Shown: positions 55,044 to 64,000 of the stretch, piece after piece
Numbering within the stretch: position 1 is the first letter of the stretch
Layout: the number at the start of each line of letters is the position of its first letter
Assembly: GCF_014654615.1 (NCBI RefSeq)
Contig: NZ_BNBB01000001.1
Location: forward strand, 1-64,000
DNA from: Streptosporangium violaceochromogenes
GTDB taxonomy: Bacteria > Actinomycetota > Actinomycetes > Streptosporangiales > Streptosporangiaceae
Reading direction: 5' to 3'
DNA: 64,000 bases
Translations under genes and position numbers: made by a program
Notes under the pieces: model-generated
What the model was told of the DNA's origin: nothing
The model's input: only the letters and a program-made list of their open reading frames with translations
Database searches by the model: none

Positions 55044-56696
55044 TCACCGGGCCGCCTCGGCCACCGTGGCCGCCTTGGCGGCGTTGACGATTCCCCGCCC
55101 GTAGAAGCCGTTGCGGGCGGCGGATCCCTCGCAGACGTGGATGGCCTTCCTGCCGGAGTCACGGTAGATGTATCCGCGCGGGCTGGGGCAGGCCTTGCGG
55201 GTCGCGGTGGCGTAGAGCAGGCGTTCGACCTTTGCCGGGGCCATGGTCAGGCCGCCGGCGCCGGGCTTGCCGAAGCGGCTGACGATGACGGCGGCGACAC
55301 CGGTGACGTGCGGGGCGGCCATGGAACTGCCGGCGAGATACTGGTAGTAGGCGCACGTGCCCCCCGCGCAGTCGCGCACGACGGAGTCGCTCACCGGCCT
55401 GCCGCCGGCGTCGATCAGGCCCTTGGCGCGGAGCGCGTGCTCGGGGGCGGCGGCCAGGACGTTGCGGGTGACGTCGGGCCCGCCGGGGCCGTCGTTCTCG
55501 TCGCCGCCGGGGGCCGACAGGTCGGCCTGCTCGACGCCGTAGTCGGCGTAGGGGGCCTTGCGCCCGGTGGGGCCGAGCGCGGAGACCGAGACGACGCCCC
55601 TGGACTCGGCCGGGACGTTGAGGCAGGAGTTGTCGATCCGGCGCGGGCGCTCGGAGTCGAGGGGGTAGTCGGGGCTCTTCACGTCGGTCCTGGGTCTGCC
55701 GAGGTCGGTGGAACCGTTGCCGAGGGCGCCGACGAGGGTGACGCCGCGCTTGCGGGCGTAGTCCAGGGCACGCTGCATGCCGGTGATGACGCCGCGCTGC
55801 TCAAGCCGCTCGGCCTTGGAGTCGCGCGGGTTGGCCTTGCAGTTGAACAGCCACGGGTCGATGTAGTAGCTCATGTTGACCACGTCGATCCCGTGGTCGC
55901 CCGCGTAGGTGAGCGCGTCGAGGCTGGGCTTGAGGAAGAACAGGCCGGAGTCCTGACCGGCGCGCAGGTTCACCAGGGACACGTTTGGGGCGACGCCCGC
56001 GACGCCCAGCCCGTTGACGGGCGAGGCGATCGTGCCGGCCACGTGGGTGCCGTGGCCGTCGTCGTCCCAGTCGGCCGGGTCCTTGCAGCCCGCGAACTCG
56101 CAGGGCCCGTCGAGACGGGAGCCGTTGGAGTCGTTGGGGCGGTCGGTGACGAAGTTGCGGCTGAGCGCGCGGTCGAAGTTCGGGGCGATGTCGGGGTGCC
56201 GGCCGTCGACGCCGGTGTCGATGACGCCGACCAGCACCTTCTTGACGCCGGGCGCGGTGGCGTGGGAGCCGGAGGCGGTGGCGCCGATCATCTTCATGTC
56301 CCACTGCCGCCCGGCCAGGGGCTCCTCTCCCGCCAGGGTGACCGTACGGATGTCGGAGGTGCTCACGGGGGCGGCGGGGGTCGCCGTGGCGAAGCCGATC
56401 CTGCGGTCGGAGGAGATCCCGGCGACGGCGTCGCTGCCGGCCAGGGCCTCGGCGAAGCGGGCGCCGGGGCCCCGGGCGACGATGTAGCCGAGCTTGGTCT
56501 CGGTCGACAGCGGGGTGCCGCCACCGGCCCTGACCGCGGCCACGGCCCCGTCCCGGGCGCCGTCGGCGTAGAAGACCAGATAGTCGCGGAGCCCGCCGCC
56601 GGCCTCCGCCCCGGCCGGGACCCCGGCGGTGAGGCCGCAGGTCAGGGCGGCCGTCGTCGCCGCCCCCACCAGGCGTCTGCTCCAGCGGTTCATCAA
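55044..56696 (-). CDS. Secreted subtilisin-like serine protease (S8)
   Basis: A 550-residue exported protease. The signal peptide ends near residue 32 (GAEA). A propeptide-like region spans about 35-125. The S8 domain has Asp in VGVIDTGVDGRHPD (about 157), His in DDGHGTHVAGT (about 215) and Ser in AGSSMAAPHVTG (about 457), so the triad is intact. Several Cys pairs (PCEFAGCKD; RDCAGGTC) suggest disulfides. It differs from the 5.9-kb protease in lacking the PA insertion and the long tail. The ATG start is followed by a second Met. It is not obviously linked to gltD or pyk. Confidence 0.93.
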   Translation of the reverse strand: MMNRWSRRLVGAATTAALTCGLTAGVPAGAEAGGGLRDYLVFYADGARDGAVAAVRAGGGTPLSTETKLGYIVARGPGARFAEALAGSDAVAGISSDRRIGFATATPAAPVSTSDIRTVTLAGEEPLAGRQWDMKMIGATASGSHATAPGVKKVLVGVIDTGVDGRHPDIAPNFDRALSRNFVTDRPNDSNGSRLDGPCEFAGCKDPADWDDDGHGTHVAGTIASPVNGLGVAGVAPNVSLVNLRAGQDSGLFFLKPSLDALTYAGDHGIDVVNMSYYIDPWLFNCKANPRDSKAERLEQRGVITGMQRALDYARKRGVTLVGALGNGSTDLGRPRTDVKSPDYPLDSERPRRIDNSCLNVPAESRGVVSVSALGPTGRKAPYADYGVEQADLSAPGGDENDGPGGPDVTRNVLAAAPEHALRAKGLIDAGGRPVSDSVVRDCAGGTCAYYQYLAGSSMAAPHVTGVAAVIVSRFGKPGAGGLTMAPAKVERLLYATATRKACPSPRGYIYRDSGRKAIHVCEGSAARNGFYGRGIVNAAKAATVAEAAR

Positions 56697-56776
56697 TCCT
56701 CCATGCCTGTTGAGTCAAAAAACCCATCTTTCAGGCATACAACCGCTAAAGCAACCTGACCATGATTTAAAATGAT

Positions 56777-56809
56777 CTTCCGGTACGGCGGGCGGGGCCG
56801 TACCGGAAG
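56777..56809 (-). terminator. Strong terminator of the gltBD operon
   Basis: CTTCCGGTACGG and its exact complement form a 12-bp stem with a 9-base loop. On the minus strand it lies 14 bases after the gltD stop and is followed by ATCATTTTAAATC, the most T-rich tail of any terminator in the window. Confidence 0.85.
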
Positions 56810-56822
56810 AACCGGCCCGCCT

Positions 56823-58301
56823 TCAGACCAGCGGCCGGGCCGACGGCGGGATCGCCGCCGGCAGGGCCGTCCGGCCGGTGAGGTAGCGGTCGACGGCCGA
56901 GGCGGCCGAGCGGCCCTCGGCGATCGCCCAGACGATCAGGGACTGGCCCCGGCCCATGTCGCCCGCCACGAAGACCCCCTCCACCGGGGTCATGTAGTCG
57001 CGGTCCCGGGCGACGTTGCCCCGCGCGTCGAAGAACCCCTCCCCCGCCGAGGCGGCCAGGTCCTCCAGCAAGGGGCCCCGTTCCGGGCCGACGAAGCCCA
57101 TCGCCAGGGTGACCAGCTCCGCGGGGATCTCCCGCTCGGTGCCGGGGATCGGCCGGAAGCCGGTCGCGGGCCCCTCGACCCCGACCAGGCGAAGGGCCCG
57201 GACGTTGCCGCCGGCGTCACCGGCGAACGCGGTGGTGGAGACCGCGTAGACCCGCTCCCCGCCGGTCGCGGCCAGCTCCTCGTGGGCGCTCTCCGTCTTG
57301 AACAGGAGGGGGAACGTGGGCCACGGCTGGCCGTCCGTGCGTTCGGCCGGGGGCCTGGGCATGATCTCCAGCTGGGTGACCGAGGCGGCGCCCTGGCGGA
57401 CGGCGGTGCCGACGCAGTCGGCACCGGTGTCGCCGCCGCCGATCACGACGACGTGCCTTCCCCCGGCGTCGATCGGCGAGAGGAGGCGGTCGCCCTCCTG
57501 GACCCTGTTGGCGTGCGGGAGGTACTCCATGGCCTGGTGGACGCCCCGCAGCTCGCGCCCGGGCACCGGAAGATCCCGCCACCGGGTCGCGCCGCCCGCC
57601 AGGACGACCGCGTCGAACTCCTCGCGCAGCCGGGCGGCGGTGATGTCGACGCCTGCCTCGACGCCGGTGCGGAACTCTGTGCCCTCGGCCCGCATCTGCA
57701 CCAGCCTGCGGTCGATGTGCCGCTTCTCCATCTTGAACTCGGGGATGCCGTAGCGGAGCAGGCCGCCGACGCGGTCGGCGCGCTCGAACACCACCACGCC
57801 GTGCCCGGCCCGGGTGAGCTGCTGGGCCGCGGCCAGGCCCGCCGGGCCCGAGCCGACGACCGCGACCCGCCGTCCGCTCCTCACCGCCGCGGGCACGGGG
57901 ACGACCCAGCCCTCGGCGAAGGCACGGTCGACGATCTCGACCTCGACCCGCTTGATCGACACCGGGTCGGAGTTGATGCCGAGCACGCACGCCGCCTCGC
58001 AGGGCGCCGGGCACAGCCGCCCGGTGAACTCCGGGAAGTTGTTGGTGGCGTGCAGGCGCTCGGCGGCCTCCCACCAGTCGTCCCGGTAGACCAGGTCGTT
58101 CCACTCGGGGATGAGGTTGCCCAGCGGGCAGCCGTTGTGGCAGAACGGGATGCCGCAGTCCATGCAGCGCGCCGCCTGCCGGGCGGGCGCGGGGGCGGGA
58201 AAGTCCTCGTAGACCTCCCTCCAGTCGCGGATGCGGACGTCCACCGGGCGGCGAGCCGGCAGCTCACGCCCGTGAGTGAGAAATCCCTTCGGGTCAGCCA
58301 T
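56823..58301 (-). CDS. gltD: Glutamate synthase small subunit
   Basis: A 492-residue flavoprotein that passes NADPH electrons to the large subunit. Fe-S ligands are [17 protein letters not shown] and [12 protein letters not shown] (about 41-112). The FAD dinucleotide fold is [17 protein letters not shown] (about 148) and the NADPH fold [21 protein letters not shown] (about 290). The start is preceded by a GGGAGGGGA run. It is transcribed from the gltB promoter after a 78-bp gap and ends at a strong terminator. Confidence 0.95.
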   Translation of the reverse strand: MADPKGFLTHGRELPARRPVDVRIRDWREVYEDFPAPAPARQAARCMDCGIPFCHNGCPLGNLIPEWNDLVYRDDWWEAAERLHATNNFPEFTGRLCPAPCEAACVLGINSDPVSIKRVEVEIVDRAFAEGWVVPVPAAVRSGRRVAVVGSGPAGLAAAQQLTRAGHGVVVFERADRVGGLLRYGIPEFKMEKRHIDRRLVQMRAEGTEFRTGVEAGVDITAARLREEFDAVVLAGGATRWRDLPVPGRELRGVHQAMEYLPHANRVQEGDRLLSPIDAGGRHVVVIGGGDTGADCVGTAVRQGAASVTQLEIMPRPPAERTDGQPWPTFPLLFKTESAHEELAATGGERVYAVSTTAFAGDAGGNVRALRLVGVEGPATGFRPIPGTEREIPAELVTLAMGFVGPERGPLLEDLAASAGEGFFDARGNVARDRDYMTPVEGVFVAGDMGRGQSLIVWAIAEGRSAASAVDRYLTGRTALPAAIPPSARPLV

Positions 58302-58379
58302 CGGTGTCCCCTCCCTGTCCCGGTACCGTCGGGTGAACGCGGCCCGCGGCGGCCGCCGTGATACGCGCGGGCACCGGCC

Positions 58380-61300
58380 CTACCCCCGCACCGAGGCGGC
58401 CATGACCGCCTCGTCGACGTCGCGGCCCTCCCGCCGCGCGGCCTCGGCCGCGCGCAGGACCCGCCGGTAGTCGATCGGCATGATCTTGGCGAAGCGGGCC
58501 GGGTCCCAGTCGGCCAGCAGCGCCTTGGCGACCGTGGAGCCGGTCTCCGTCAGATGCGCCTCGACGATCTCCCTCAGCGCCTCGGAGTCGGCCTCGTCGA
58601 TCTCCTCGATCTCCACCATCTCCCGGTTGACCCGCGAGATCTCGGGGTCGAGCAGGTAGGCCACGCCGCCGGACATGCCCGCGGCGAAGTTGCGGCCGGT
58701 CGGCCCCAGGACGGCCACCCTGCCGCCGGTCATGTACTCGCAGCCGTGGTCGCCGACCCCCTCGACCACCGCGGTCGCCCCGGAGTTGCGGACGCAGAAC
58801 CGCTCGCCCACGACACCGCGGACGAACGCCTCGCCGGAGGTCGCCCCGTACAGGGCGACGTTGCCGGCGATGATGTGCCCCTCCAGGGGGGCCTCGTCGT
58901 GCGGCTGGACGGTGATCCGGCCACCGGACAGGCCCTTGCCGAGATAGTCGTTGGCGTCACCGGTCAGGCGCAGCGTGACCCCCCTGGGCACGAAGGCGCC
59001 GAAGGAGTTGCCCGCCGAGCCGGTGAAGCGGACGTCGATCGTGTCGTCGGGCAGGCCGGCCCCGCCGTACCGCTTGGTCACCGCGTGGCCGAGCATCGTG
59101 CCGACCGTGCGGTTGACGTTGCGCACCGGCAGCTCAAGGGTGACCCGCTCCCCGTGCAGGAGCGCGCCCTCGGCGAGCTGGATCAGCGTGTGGTCCAGGG
59201 CCCGCTCCAGCCCGTGGTCCTGCTCCCTCGTACGGCGCGGCGAGGCGCCCTCGGGCAGCCGCGGCCGGTGCAGGATCGGGGCCAGGTCCAGCCCGGACGC
59301 CTTCCAGTGGTGCTCGGCCGAGGTGGTGTCCAGCAGCTCGGAGTGGCCCACGGCCTCGTCCAGGCTGCGGAAGCCCAGCGCGGCCAGATACTCGCGGATC
59401 TCCTCGGCGATGAACTCGAAGAAGTTGACCACGAACTCGGGCCGGCCGGTGAAGCGCTTACGCAGCTCGGGGTTCTGGGTGGCGACGCCGACCGGACAGG
59501 TGTCCAGGTGGCACACGCGCATCATCACGCAGCCGGAGACGACCAGCGGGGCGGTGGCGAAGCCGTACTCCTCGGCGCCGAGCAGCGCGGCGACGATCAC
59601 GTCCCTGCCGGTCTTGAGCTGACCGTCGACCTGCACGACGATCCGGTCGCGCAGGCCGTTCAGCAGCAGGGTCTGCTGGGTCTCGGCCAATCCCAGCTCC
59701 CAGGGCGCGCCCGCGTGCTTGAGCGAGGTCAGCGGGGAGGCGCCGGTGCCGCCGTCGTGCCCGGAGATGAGCACGACGTCGGCGTGGGCCTTGGAGACGC
59801 CGGCGGCCACCGTGCCGACCCCGACCTCGGCGACGAGCTTGACGTGCACGCGCGCGGCGGGGTTGGCGTTCTTCAGGTCGTGGATGAGCTGGGCGAGGTC
59901 CTCGATGGAGTAGATGTCGTGGTGCGGCGGCGGCGAGATGAGGCCGACGCCGGGGGTGGAGTGCCTGGTCTTGGCGATCCACGGGTAGACCTTGTGGCCG
60001 GGAAGCTGGCCTCCCTCGCCGGGCTTGGCGCCCTGGGCCATCTTGATCTGCAGGTCGTCGGCGTTGACGAGATACTCCGAGGTCACCCCGAAGCGGCCGG
60101 AGGCCACCTGCTTGATGGCCGAGCGGCGCTCCGGGTCGCGCAGCCGCTCCGGGTCCTCGCCGCCCTCACCGGTGTTGGACCTGCCGCCCAGCCGGTTCAT
60201 CGCGACGGCGAGGGTCTCGTGCGCCTCCATGGAGATGGAGCCGTAGGACATGGCGCCGGTGGAGAAGCGCTTGACGATCTCGCTCACCGGCTCGACCTCG
60301 TCGATCGGGACCGGCTCGCGGACGCCCTCCCGCAGGGTGAACAGCCCGCGCAGCGTCATCAGCCCGGCGGCCCGGGAGTCCACCAGGGCCGTGTACTCCT
60401 TGAAGATCTCGTAGCGGCGCGAGCGGGTGGCGTGCTGGAGCTTGAAGACGGTCTCGGGGTTGAACAGGTGCGGCTCGCCCTCGCGGCGCCACTGGTACTC
60501 ACCCCCGACCGCCAGGCGCCGGTGGGCGGCACCCTCCGACCTCGGGTAGGCCCGTTCGTGGCGGAGCGCGACCTCCCGGGCCAGGACGTCGAAGCCGACA
60601 CCGCCCAGCCGGGAGGTCGTCCCCGCGAAGCAGACGGCGACCACGTGGTCGTCGAGGCCGAGCGCCTCGAAGATCTGCGCACCCGTGTAGGAGGCCACGG
60701 TGGACACCCCCATCTTGGACATGATCTTCAGCACGCCCTTGCCGTACGCCTTGACCAGGTTGCGCACGACCTCGTCCCCGCCGCCCTCCAGGACGCCGGA
60801 GGCGGCCATGTCCTGGGCGGTCTCGATGGCCAGGTAGGGGTTGACCGCTCCGGCGCCGTAGCCGATGAGCAGCGCCATGTGGTGGGCCTCGCGGGCCTCG
60901 CCGGTCTCGATCACCAGGCCGACCCGGGTACGGCTCTTCTCGGCGATGAGGTGGTGGTGGACCGCGCCGGTGAGCATCAGCGACGGGATCGGCGCCAGGG
61001 CGCCGGAGGAGCCCCGGTCGGAGAGCACGATGATCCGCGCCCCGCCCTCGATCGCCGAGGACACCTCGGCGCGGATCTCCTCAAGACGGCGCAGCAGCGC
61101 CTCGCCCCCGCCCGCGACCTCGTACAGGCCCGACACCACGTGCGGGTGGAAGGCCGGCAGCGCGCCCTCGTCGTTGATGTGGATGATCTTGGCGAGTTCC
61201 TCGTTGTCGATCACCGGGTAGGGCAGCACGAGCTGGCGGCAGGAGGCCGGGCCGGGGTCGAGCAGGTTGCCCTCGGGGCCGAGCGTGCCGGCCAGCGAGG

Positions 61301-62915
61301 TGACCAGCTCCTCGCGGATGGCGTCCAGCGGCGGGTTGGTCACCTGGGCGAACAGCTGGCTGAAGTAGTCGAACAGCAGCCGGGGCCTGTCGCTGAGCAC
61401 CGCGACCGGGGTGTCGGTGCCCATCGAGCCGATCGGCTCGGCGCCCGTCCGGGCCATCGGCTCCAGGATGATCCGCAGCTCCTCCTCGGTGTAGCCGAAG
61501 GTCTGCTGCCGCCTGACCAGCGCCTCGCGCCCGGTGCCCTCCACGTCGTGGACGCCCGGAACGATCGCGCGCGAGCGGGCGGGCAGTTCCTCGAAGCGGA
61601 CCAGCCCTGCGTGCAGCCAGTCGGCGTAGGGCAGCGCGGCGGCGAGCCCGGCCTTGATCTCGTCGTCCTCGACGATCCTGCCGCGGGCGGTGTCGACCAG
61701 GAACATCCTGCCGGGCTGCAGCCGGCCCTTGCGGACCACCTCCGCGGGCGGGATGTCCAGGACGCCGGCCTCGGAGGCCAGCACGACCAGGCCGCCGGCG
61801 GTGACCCAGAAGCGGCCGGGGCGCAGGCCGTTGCGGTCGAGGACCGCGCCGACGAGGGTGCCGTCGGAGAAGGTGATCGAGGCCGGGCCGTCCCAGGCCT
61901 CCATGAGCGTGGAGTGGAACTCGTAGAACGCCCGCCGCGCGGGGTCCATGTCGGTGTTGTTCTCCCACGCCTCGGGGATCATCATCAGCACCGCGTGGGG
62001 CAGGTCGCGCCCGGCCAGGTGGAGCAGCTCCAGCGTCTCGTCGAAGGAGGCGGTGTCGGAGCCCTCCGGGTCGCAGATCGGGAAGAGCCGGGACAGGTCG
62101 CCGGGAAGCGCGGCGGTCTTCAGCATGGCCTCGCGGGCGCGCATCCAGTTGCGGTTGCCCTTGACCGTGTTGATCTCACCGTTGTGGGCGACGTAGCGGT
62201 AGGGGTGCGCCAGCGGCCACGAGGGGAAGGTGTTGGTGGAGAAACGCGAGTGGACCAGCGCGATCGCGGTCTCGTAGCGCTCGTCGGACAGGTCGGGGAA
62301 GAACGGCTCGACCTGCGAGGGGGTGAGCATGCCCTTGTAGACGATCGTCCGGGCGCTCAGCGAGGGGAAGTAGACGTCCGCCTCGTGCTCGGCCCGCTTG
62401 CGCAGGCAGAAGGCCAGGCGGTCCAGCTCCAGCCCGCTCTCACCGCCGGGGGAGGAGACGAAGAGCTGGCGGAAGAACGGCATCACCGCGCGGGCGCTCG
62501 GCCCCGGGAGCGCCGGGTCGGTGGGGACGTCGCGCCAGCCCAGGACCGTCAGCCCCTCCTGTCCGGCGATCTCCTCGATCGTCCGCGTCGCCGCCTGGCG
62601 GGCGGCGGGGTCGCGGGGCAGGAAGGCGGTGCCGACCGCGTAGGACCCCGGCGGGGGAAGGGTGATCCCGGCCTCCGCGCGCAGGAGGGCGTCGGGGATC
62701 TGGGTGAGGATGCCGGCGCCGTCGCCGGTGTCCGGCTCACTCCCCTGGGCTCCCCGGTGGTCGAGGTTGCACAGTGCCGTCAGGGCCTTGACGACGATGT
62801 CGTGGCCGCGGCGCCCGGCCACGTCGGCGACCATGGCGACGCCGCAGGCGTCGTGCTCGTGCGAAGGGTGGTACAACCCCTGGGGCTCGGGAAGACCAAG
62901 GTGGGCAGCGGGCAT
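58380..62915 (-). CDS. gltB: Glutamate synthase large subunit
   Basis: A 1511-residue NADPH-GOGAT alpha subunit. It turns glutamine plus 2-oxoglutarate into two glutamates. The Ntn-type glutaminase nucleophile is Cys22 in [12 protein letters not shown], exposed after propeptide removal. The synthase domain binds FMN (about 850-1200), and the 3Fe-4S ligands are in [16 protein letters not shown] (about 1120). The C-terminal beta-helix (about 1270-1480) is GXXGXXXG-rich. The ATG at 62915 is preferred over the longer frame: GGGAG is eight bases upstream and family members begin there. Confidence 0.96.
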   Translation of the reverse strand: MPAAHLGLPEPQGLYHPSHEHDACGVAMVADVAGRRGHDIVVKALTALCNLDHRGAQGSEPDTGDGAGILTQIPDALLRAEAGITLPPPGSYAVGTAFLPRDPAARQAATRTIEEIAGQEGLTVLGWRDVPTDPALPGPSARAVMPFFRQLFVSSPGGESGLELDRLAFCLRKRAEHEADVYFPSLSARTIVYKGMLTPSQVEPFFPDLSDERYETAIALVHSRFSTNTFPSWPLAHPYRYVAHNGEINTVKGNRNWMRAREAMLKTAALPGDLSRLFPICDPEGSDTASFDETLELLHLAGRDLPHAVLMMIPEAWENNTDMDPARRAFYEFHSTLMEAWDGPASITFSDGTLVGAVLDRNGLRPGRFWVTAGGLVVLASEAGVLDIPPAEVVRKGRLQPGRMFLVDTARGRIVEDDEIKAGLAAALPYADWLHAGLVRFEELPARSRAIVPGVHDVEGTGREALVRRQQTFGYTEEELRIILEPMARTGAEPIGSMGTDTPVAVLSDRPRLLFDYFSQLFAQVTNPPLDAIREELVTSLAGTLGPEGNLLDPGPASCRQLVLPYPVIDNEELAKIIHINDEGALPAFHPHVVSGLYEVAGGGEALLRRLEEIRAEVSSAIEGGARIIVLSDRGSSGALAPIPSLMLTGAVHHHLIAEKSRTRVGLVIETGEAREAHHMALLIGYGAGAVNPYLAIETAQDMAASGVLEGGGDEVVRNLVKAYGKGVLKIMSKMGVSTVASYTGAQIFEALGLDDHVVAVCFAGTTSRLGGVGFDVLAREVALRHERAYPRSEGAAHRRLAVGGEYQWRREGEPHLFNPETVFKLQHATRSRRYEIFKEYTALVDSRAAGLMTLRGLFTLREGVREPVPIDEVEPVSEIVKRFSTGAMSYGSISMEAHETLAVAMNRLGGRSNTGEGGEDPERLRDPERRSAIKQVASGRFGVTSEYLVNADDLQIKMAQGAKPGEGGQLPGHKVYPWIAKTRHSTPGVGLISPPPHHDIYSIEDLAQLIHDLKNANPAARVHVKLVAEVGVGTVAAGVSKAHADVVLISGHDGGTGASPLTSLKHAGAPWELGLAETQQTLLLNGLRDRIVVQVDGQLKTGRDVIVAALLGAEEYGFATAPLVVSGCVMMRVCHLDTCPVGVATQNPELRKRFTGRPEFVVNFFEFIAEEIREYLAALGFRSLDEAVGHSELLDTTSAEHHWKASGLDLAPILHRPRLPEGASPRRTREQDHGLERALDHTLIQLAEGALLHGERVTLELPVRNVNRTVGTMLGHAVTKRYGGAGLPDDTIDVRFTGSAGNSFGAFVPRGVTLRLTGDANDYLGKGLSGGRITVQPHDEAPLEGHIIAGNVALYGATSGEAFVRGVVGERFCVRNSGATAVVEGVGDHGCEYMTGGRVAVLGPTGRNFAAGMSGGVAYLLDPEISRVNREMVEIEEIDEADSEALREIVEAHLTETGSTVAKALLADWDPARFAKIMPIDYRRVLRAAEAARREGRDVDEAVMAASVRG

Positions 62916-63139
62916 CGAATCACTCCCGTCGTCTTGCTTTGGTGGATCAAGCAAAGGGACGACGTTGGCCCTGCTGCGTGGTGGGTAGAGGCTACCGTAC
63001 CCTGCCGGAAACCTACCTATCCAGCCGGTATAAGTACCGTTTACTCTAGTTGTACCTCCTTGGTCAAACATTCCGGTGGGGAACGGTATTCCAGATCACG
63101 GCCCCGTCGCGGCCCCTGCCGCGGCCCTAAGGTTGCCCC
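62916..63139. promoter_or_regulatory. Divergent promoter region, gltB / polyamine-synthase-like gene
   Basis: A 224-bp region with an AT-richer core at 63000-63075. On the minus strand TTGACC lies near 63060 and several TA-rich boxes follow, but no spacing is convincing. The gltB leader hairpin (62927-62964) sits at the gltB end. Confidence 0.4.
62927..62964 (-). promoter_or_regulatory. gltB leader hairpin abutting the ribosome-binding site
   Basis: On the minus strand CGTCGTC and TTGCTT (with a CCT bulge) pair with AAGCAA and GACGACG around a 9-base loop, 13 pairs in all. The 3' end of the stem overlaps the first base of the GGGAG ribosome-binding site of gltB (62923-62927). Opening or closing of the hairpin could change translation. 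Confidence 0.5.
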
Positions 63140-64000
63140 ATGGAAGCGATTGCGGGACTTCTCGCGGCGGCGGGTATCGACGGCAGACGGCCCAGGGCGG
63201 TGCTGGCGGCACTGGGCGAGGGGCGCTGGTGGACGCTGGCCGATCTGGTCCGGGAGACCGCGACCTCCCGGCGGACCGTCGAGGCCCTGCTGCGCGAGGT
63301 CGACCTGGAGCGCTCCGGCGACCGCTTCCGGCTCCGCCGCCCGCTGCCCGGCCTCACGACGCGCGCCGCGGGCCCCGCCGACCCGGTGGGGCACCTGCTG
63401 GCCGCGCACGCCCCGCTGATCGCGCGGATGGACACGCTGATCGCCAAGGCGCCCCGGGGCCGCCACGCGCTGGACCACGTGGCCGCCACGGCCGACACCG
63501 TGGTCCGGAGGGCGCTGCTGCTGGACGCCCGGTTCTGGCTGGACGGCGCCCGGCTGCTGTGCGTCGGCGACCACGACCTCACCTCGCTGGCGGCCACGGC
63601 GCTGCACCCGGGCCTTTCGGCCACGGTGGTGGACGTCGACGAGCGCATTCTCGGCTACATCGCCGAGCAGGCCGACCGGCTCGGCCTGCCGGTCCGCACC
63701 CGCTGGGCCGACCTGCGCCTGGGCCTGCCGCCGTCGGCGCGCGCGTGGGCCGACCTGGCGATCACCGACCCGCCCTACACCCCCGAGGGCGTCGGGCTGT
63801 TCGTCGCCCGCGCCGCCGAGGGGCTGCGCGACCGCGAGCAGGGCCGGATCCTCCTGGCCTACGGCGCCAGCGAGCGCACCCCCGCCCTGGCGCTGAAGGT
63901 GCAGAACTCCCTGGCCCGGCTCAACCTCGTCAGCGAGGCCGTCTACCCCGACTTCAACCGCTATCTGGGCGCGGAGGCCATCGGCTCGGCCGCCGACCTC
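63140..64000 (+). CDS. Branched-polyamine synthase-like protein (BpsA/DUF43 family), 5' part
   Basis: The first 287 codons are visible; the gene is cut by the window edge. The N-terminal winged-helix part (GEGRWWTLADLVRETATSRRTVEALL) is followed by a Rossmann fold (LLCVGDHDLTSLAATAL near 145; VVDVDERIL; ADLAITDPPYTPEGVGLF near 210), matching N4-bis(aminopropyl)spermidine synthase and related DUF43 proteins. The family transfers aminopropyl groups from decarboxylated S-adenosylmethionine. The DPPYT motif also occurs in methyltransferases, so the activity here is uncertain. ATG start at 63140. Confidence 0.7.
   Translation, partial: MEAIAGLLAAAGIDGRRPRAVLAALGEGRWWTLADLVRETATSRRTVEALLREVDLERSGDRFRLRRPLPGLTTRAAGPADPVGHLLAAHAPLIARMDTLIAKAPRGRHALDHVAATADTVVRRALLLDARFWLDGARLLCVGDHDLTSLAATALHPGLSATVVDVDERILGYIAEQADRLGLPVRTRWADLRLGLPPSARAWADLAITDPPYTPEGVGLFVARAAEGLRDREQGRILLAYGASERTPALALKVQNSLARLNLVSEAVYPDFNRYLGAEAIGSAADL

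Noticed and set aside
58554..63419. A 1621-codon open frame on the plus strand
   Set aside because: It is fully antisense to gltB, which has strong family motifs; the frame is a by-product of high GC3 on the other strand.

Overview
The window is chromosomal DNA from a very GC-rich actinomycete, most probably of the order Streptosporangiales (Streptosporangium/Nonomuraea-like). The evidence is strong G/C preference at third codon positions, many GTG starts, ANTAR, DUF3073, DUF4126 and Spo0M genes, and a gene order (pyrG-nudix-xerD-parA-scpAB-rluB-aroH-tyrA-cmk-der; coaE-rpsA-polA; livKHMGF; ANTAR regulator-tRNA-pyk; gltBD) that I recognise from other filamentous actinobacteria. The genus is a guess.

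1-5.2 kb: the right end of an integrative element of the actinomycete AICE kind with a primase-polymerase replication module. Its genes are a small Cys/His protein, a primase/polymerase, an AAA-type helicase-like ATPase, an iteron field with a 33-bp inverted repeat, an excisionase and a tyrosine integrase. The left end lies outside the window. The element stops just short of the 3' end of an Smr-domain gene, with no tRNA at the junction.

5.2-13.1 kb: Smr protein, a large secreted subtilase with an inserted PA domain, a CBS-pair protein, a prolidase-type aminopeptidase P, a 4'-phosphopantetheinyl transferase and a MarR regulator. 13.2-24.6 kb (all minus strand): a core block read pyrG to der for CTP synthesis, chromosome segregation (XerD, ParA-like, ScpA/B), 23S rRNA pseudouridylation by an RluB with a roughly 400-residue Arg/Gly repeat tail, tyrosine synthesis (AroH, TyrA), Cmk and the ribosome-assembly GTPase Der.

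24.8-36.6 kb: membrane proteins, uvrB, a three-gene SPFH-SPFH-Spo0M operon, a zinc-ribbon protein, two cysteine-free ArsR regulators whose promoters share an AT-rich motif, DUF3073, a PIG-L deacetylase, CoaE and a GNAT enzyme. 36.6-42.8 kb: ribosomal protein S1, a polysaccharide deacetylase, DNA polymerase I and a hotdog thioesterase.

42.8-64 kb: a candidate structured RNA, a polar amino-acid ABC transporter, a lipoprotein, the complete livKHMGF branched-chain amino-acid transporter, an ANTAR regulator, a short class-I tRNA with a CAA anticodon, a GNAT enzyme, pyruvate kinase, a second secreted subtilase, glutamate synthase gltB-gltD with a hairpin against the gltB ribosome-binding site, and the start of a branched-polyamine synthase-like gene cut by the window edge. 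Most of the window is ordinary core chromosome. The best second looks are the element origin, the rluB tail, the SPFH/Spo0M operon, the ArsR motif set, the tRNA, and the RNA structures near 42.9 and 62.9 kb.
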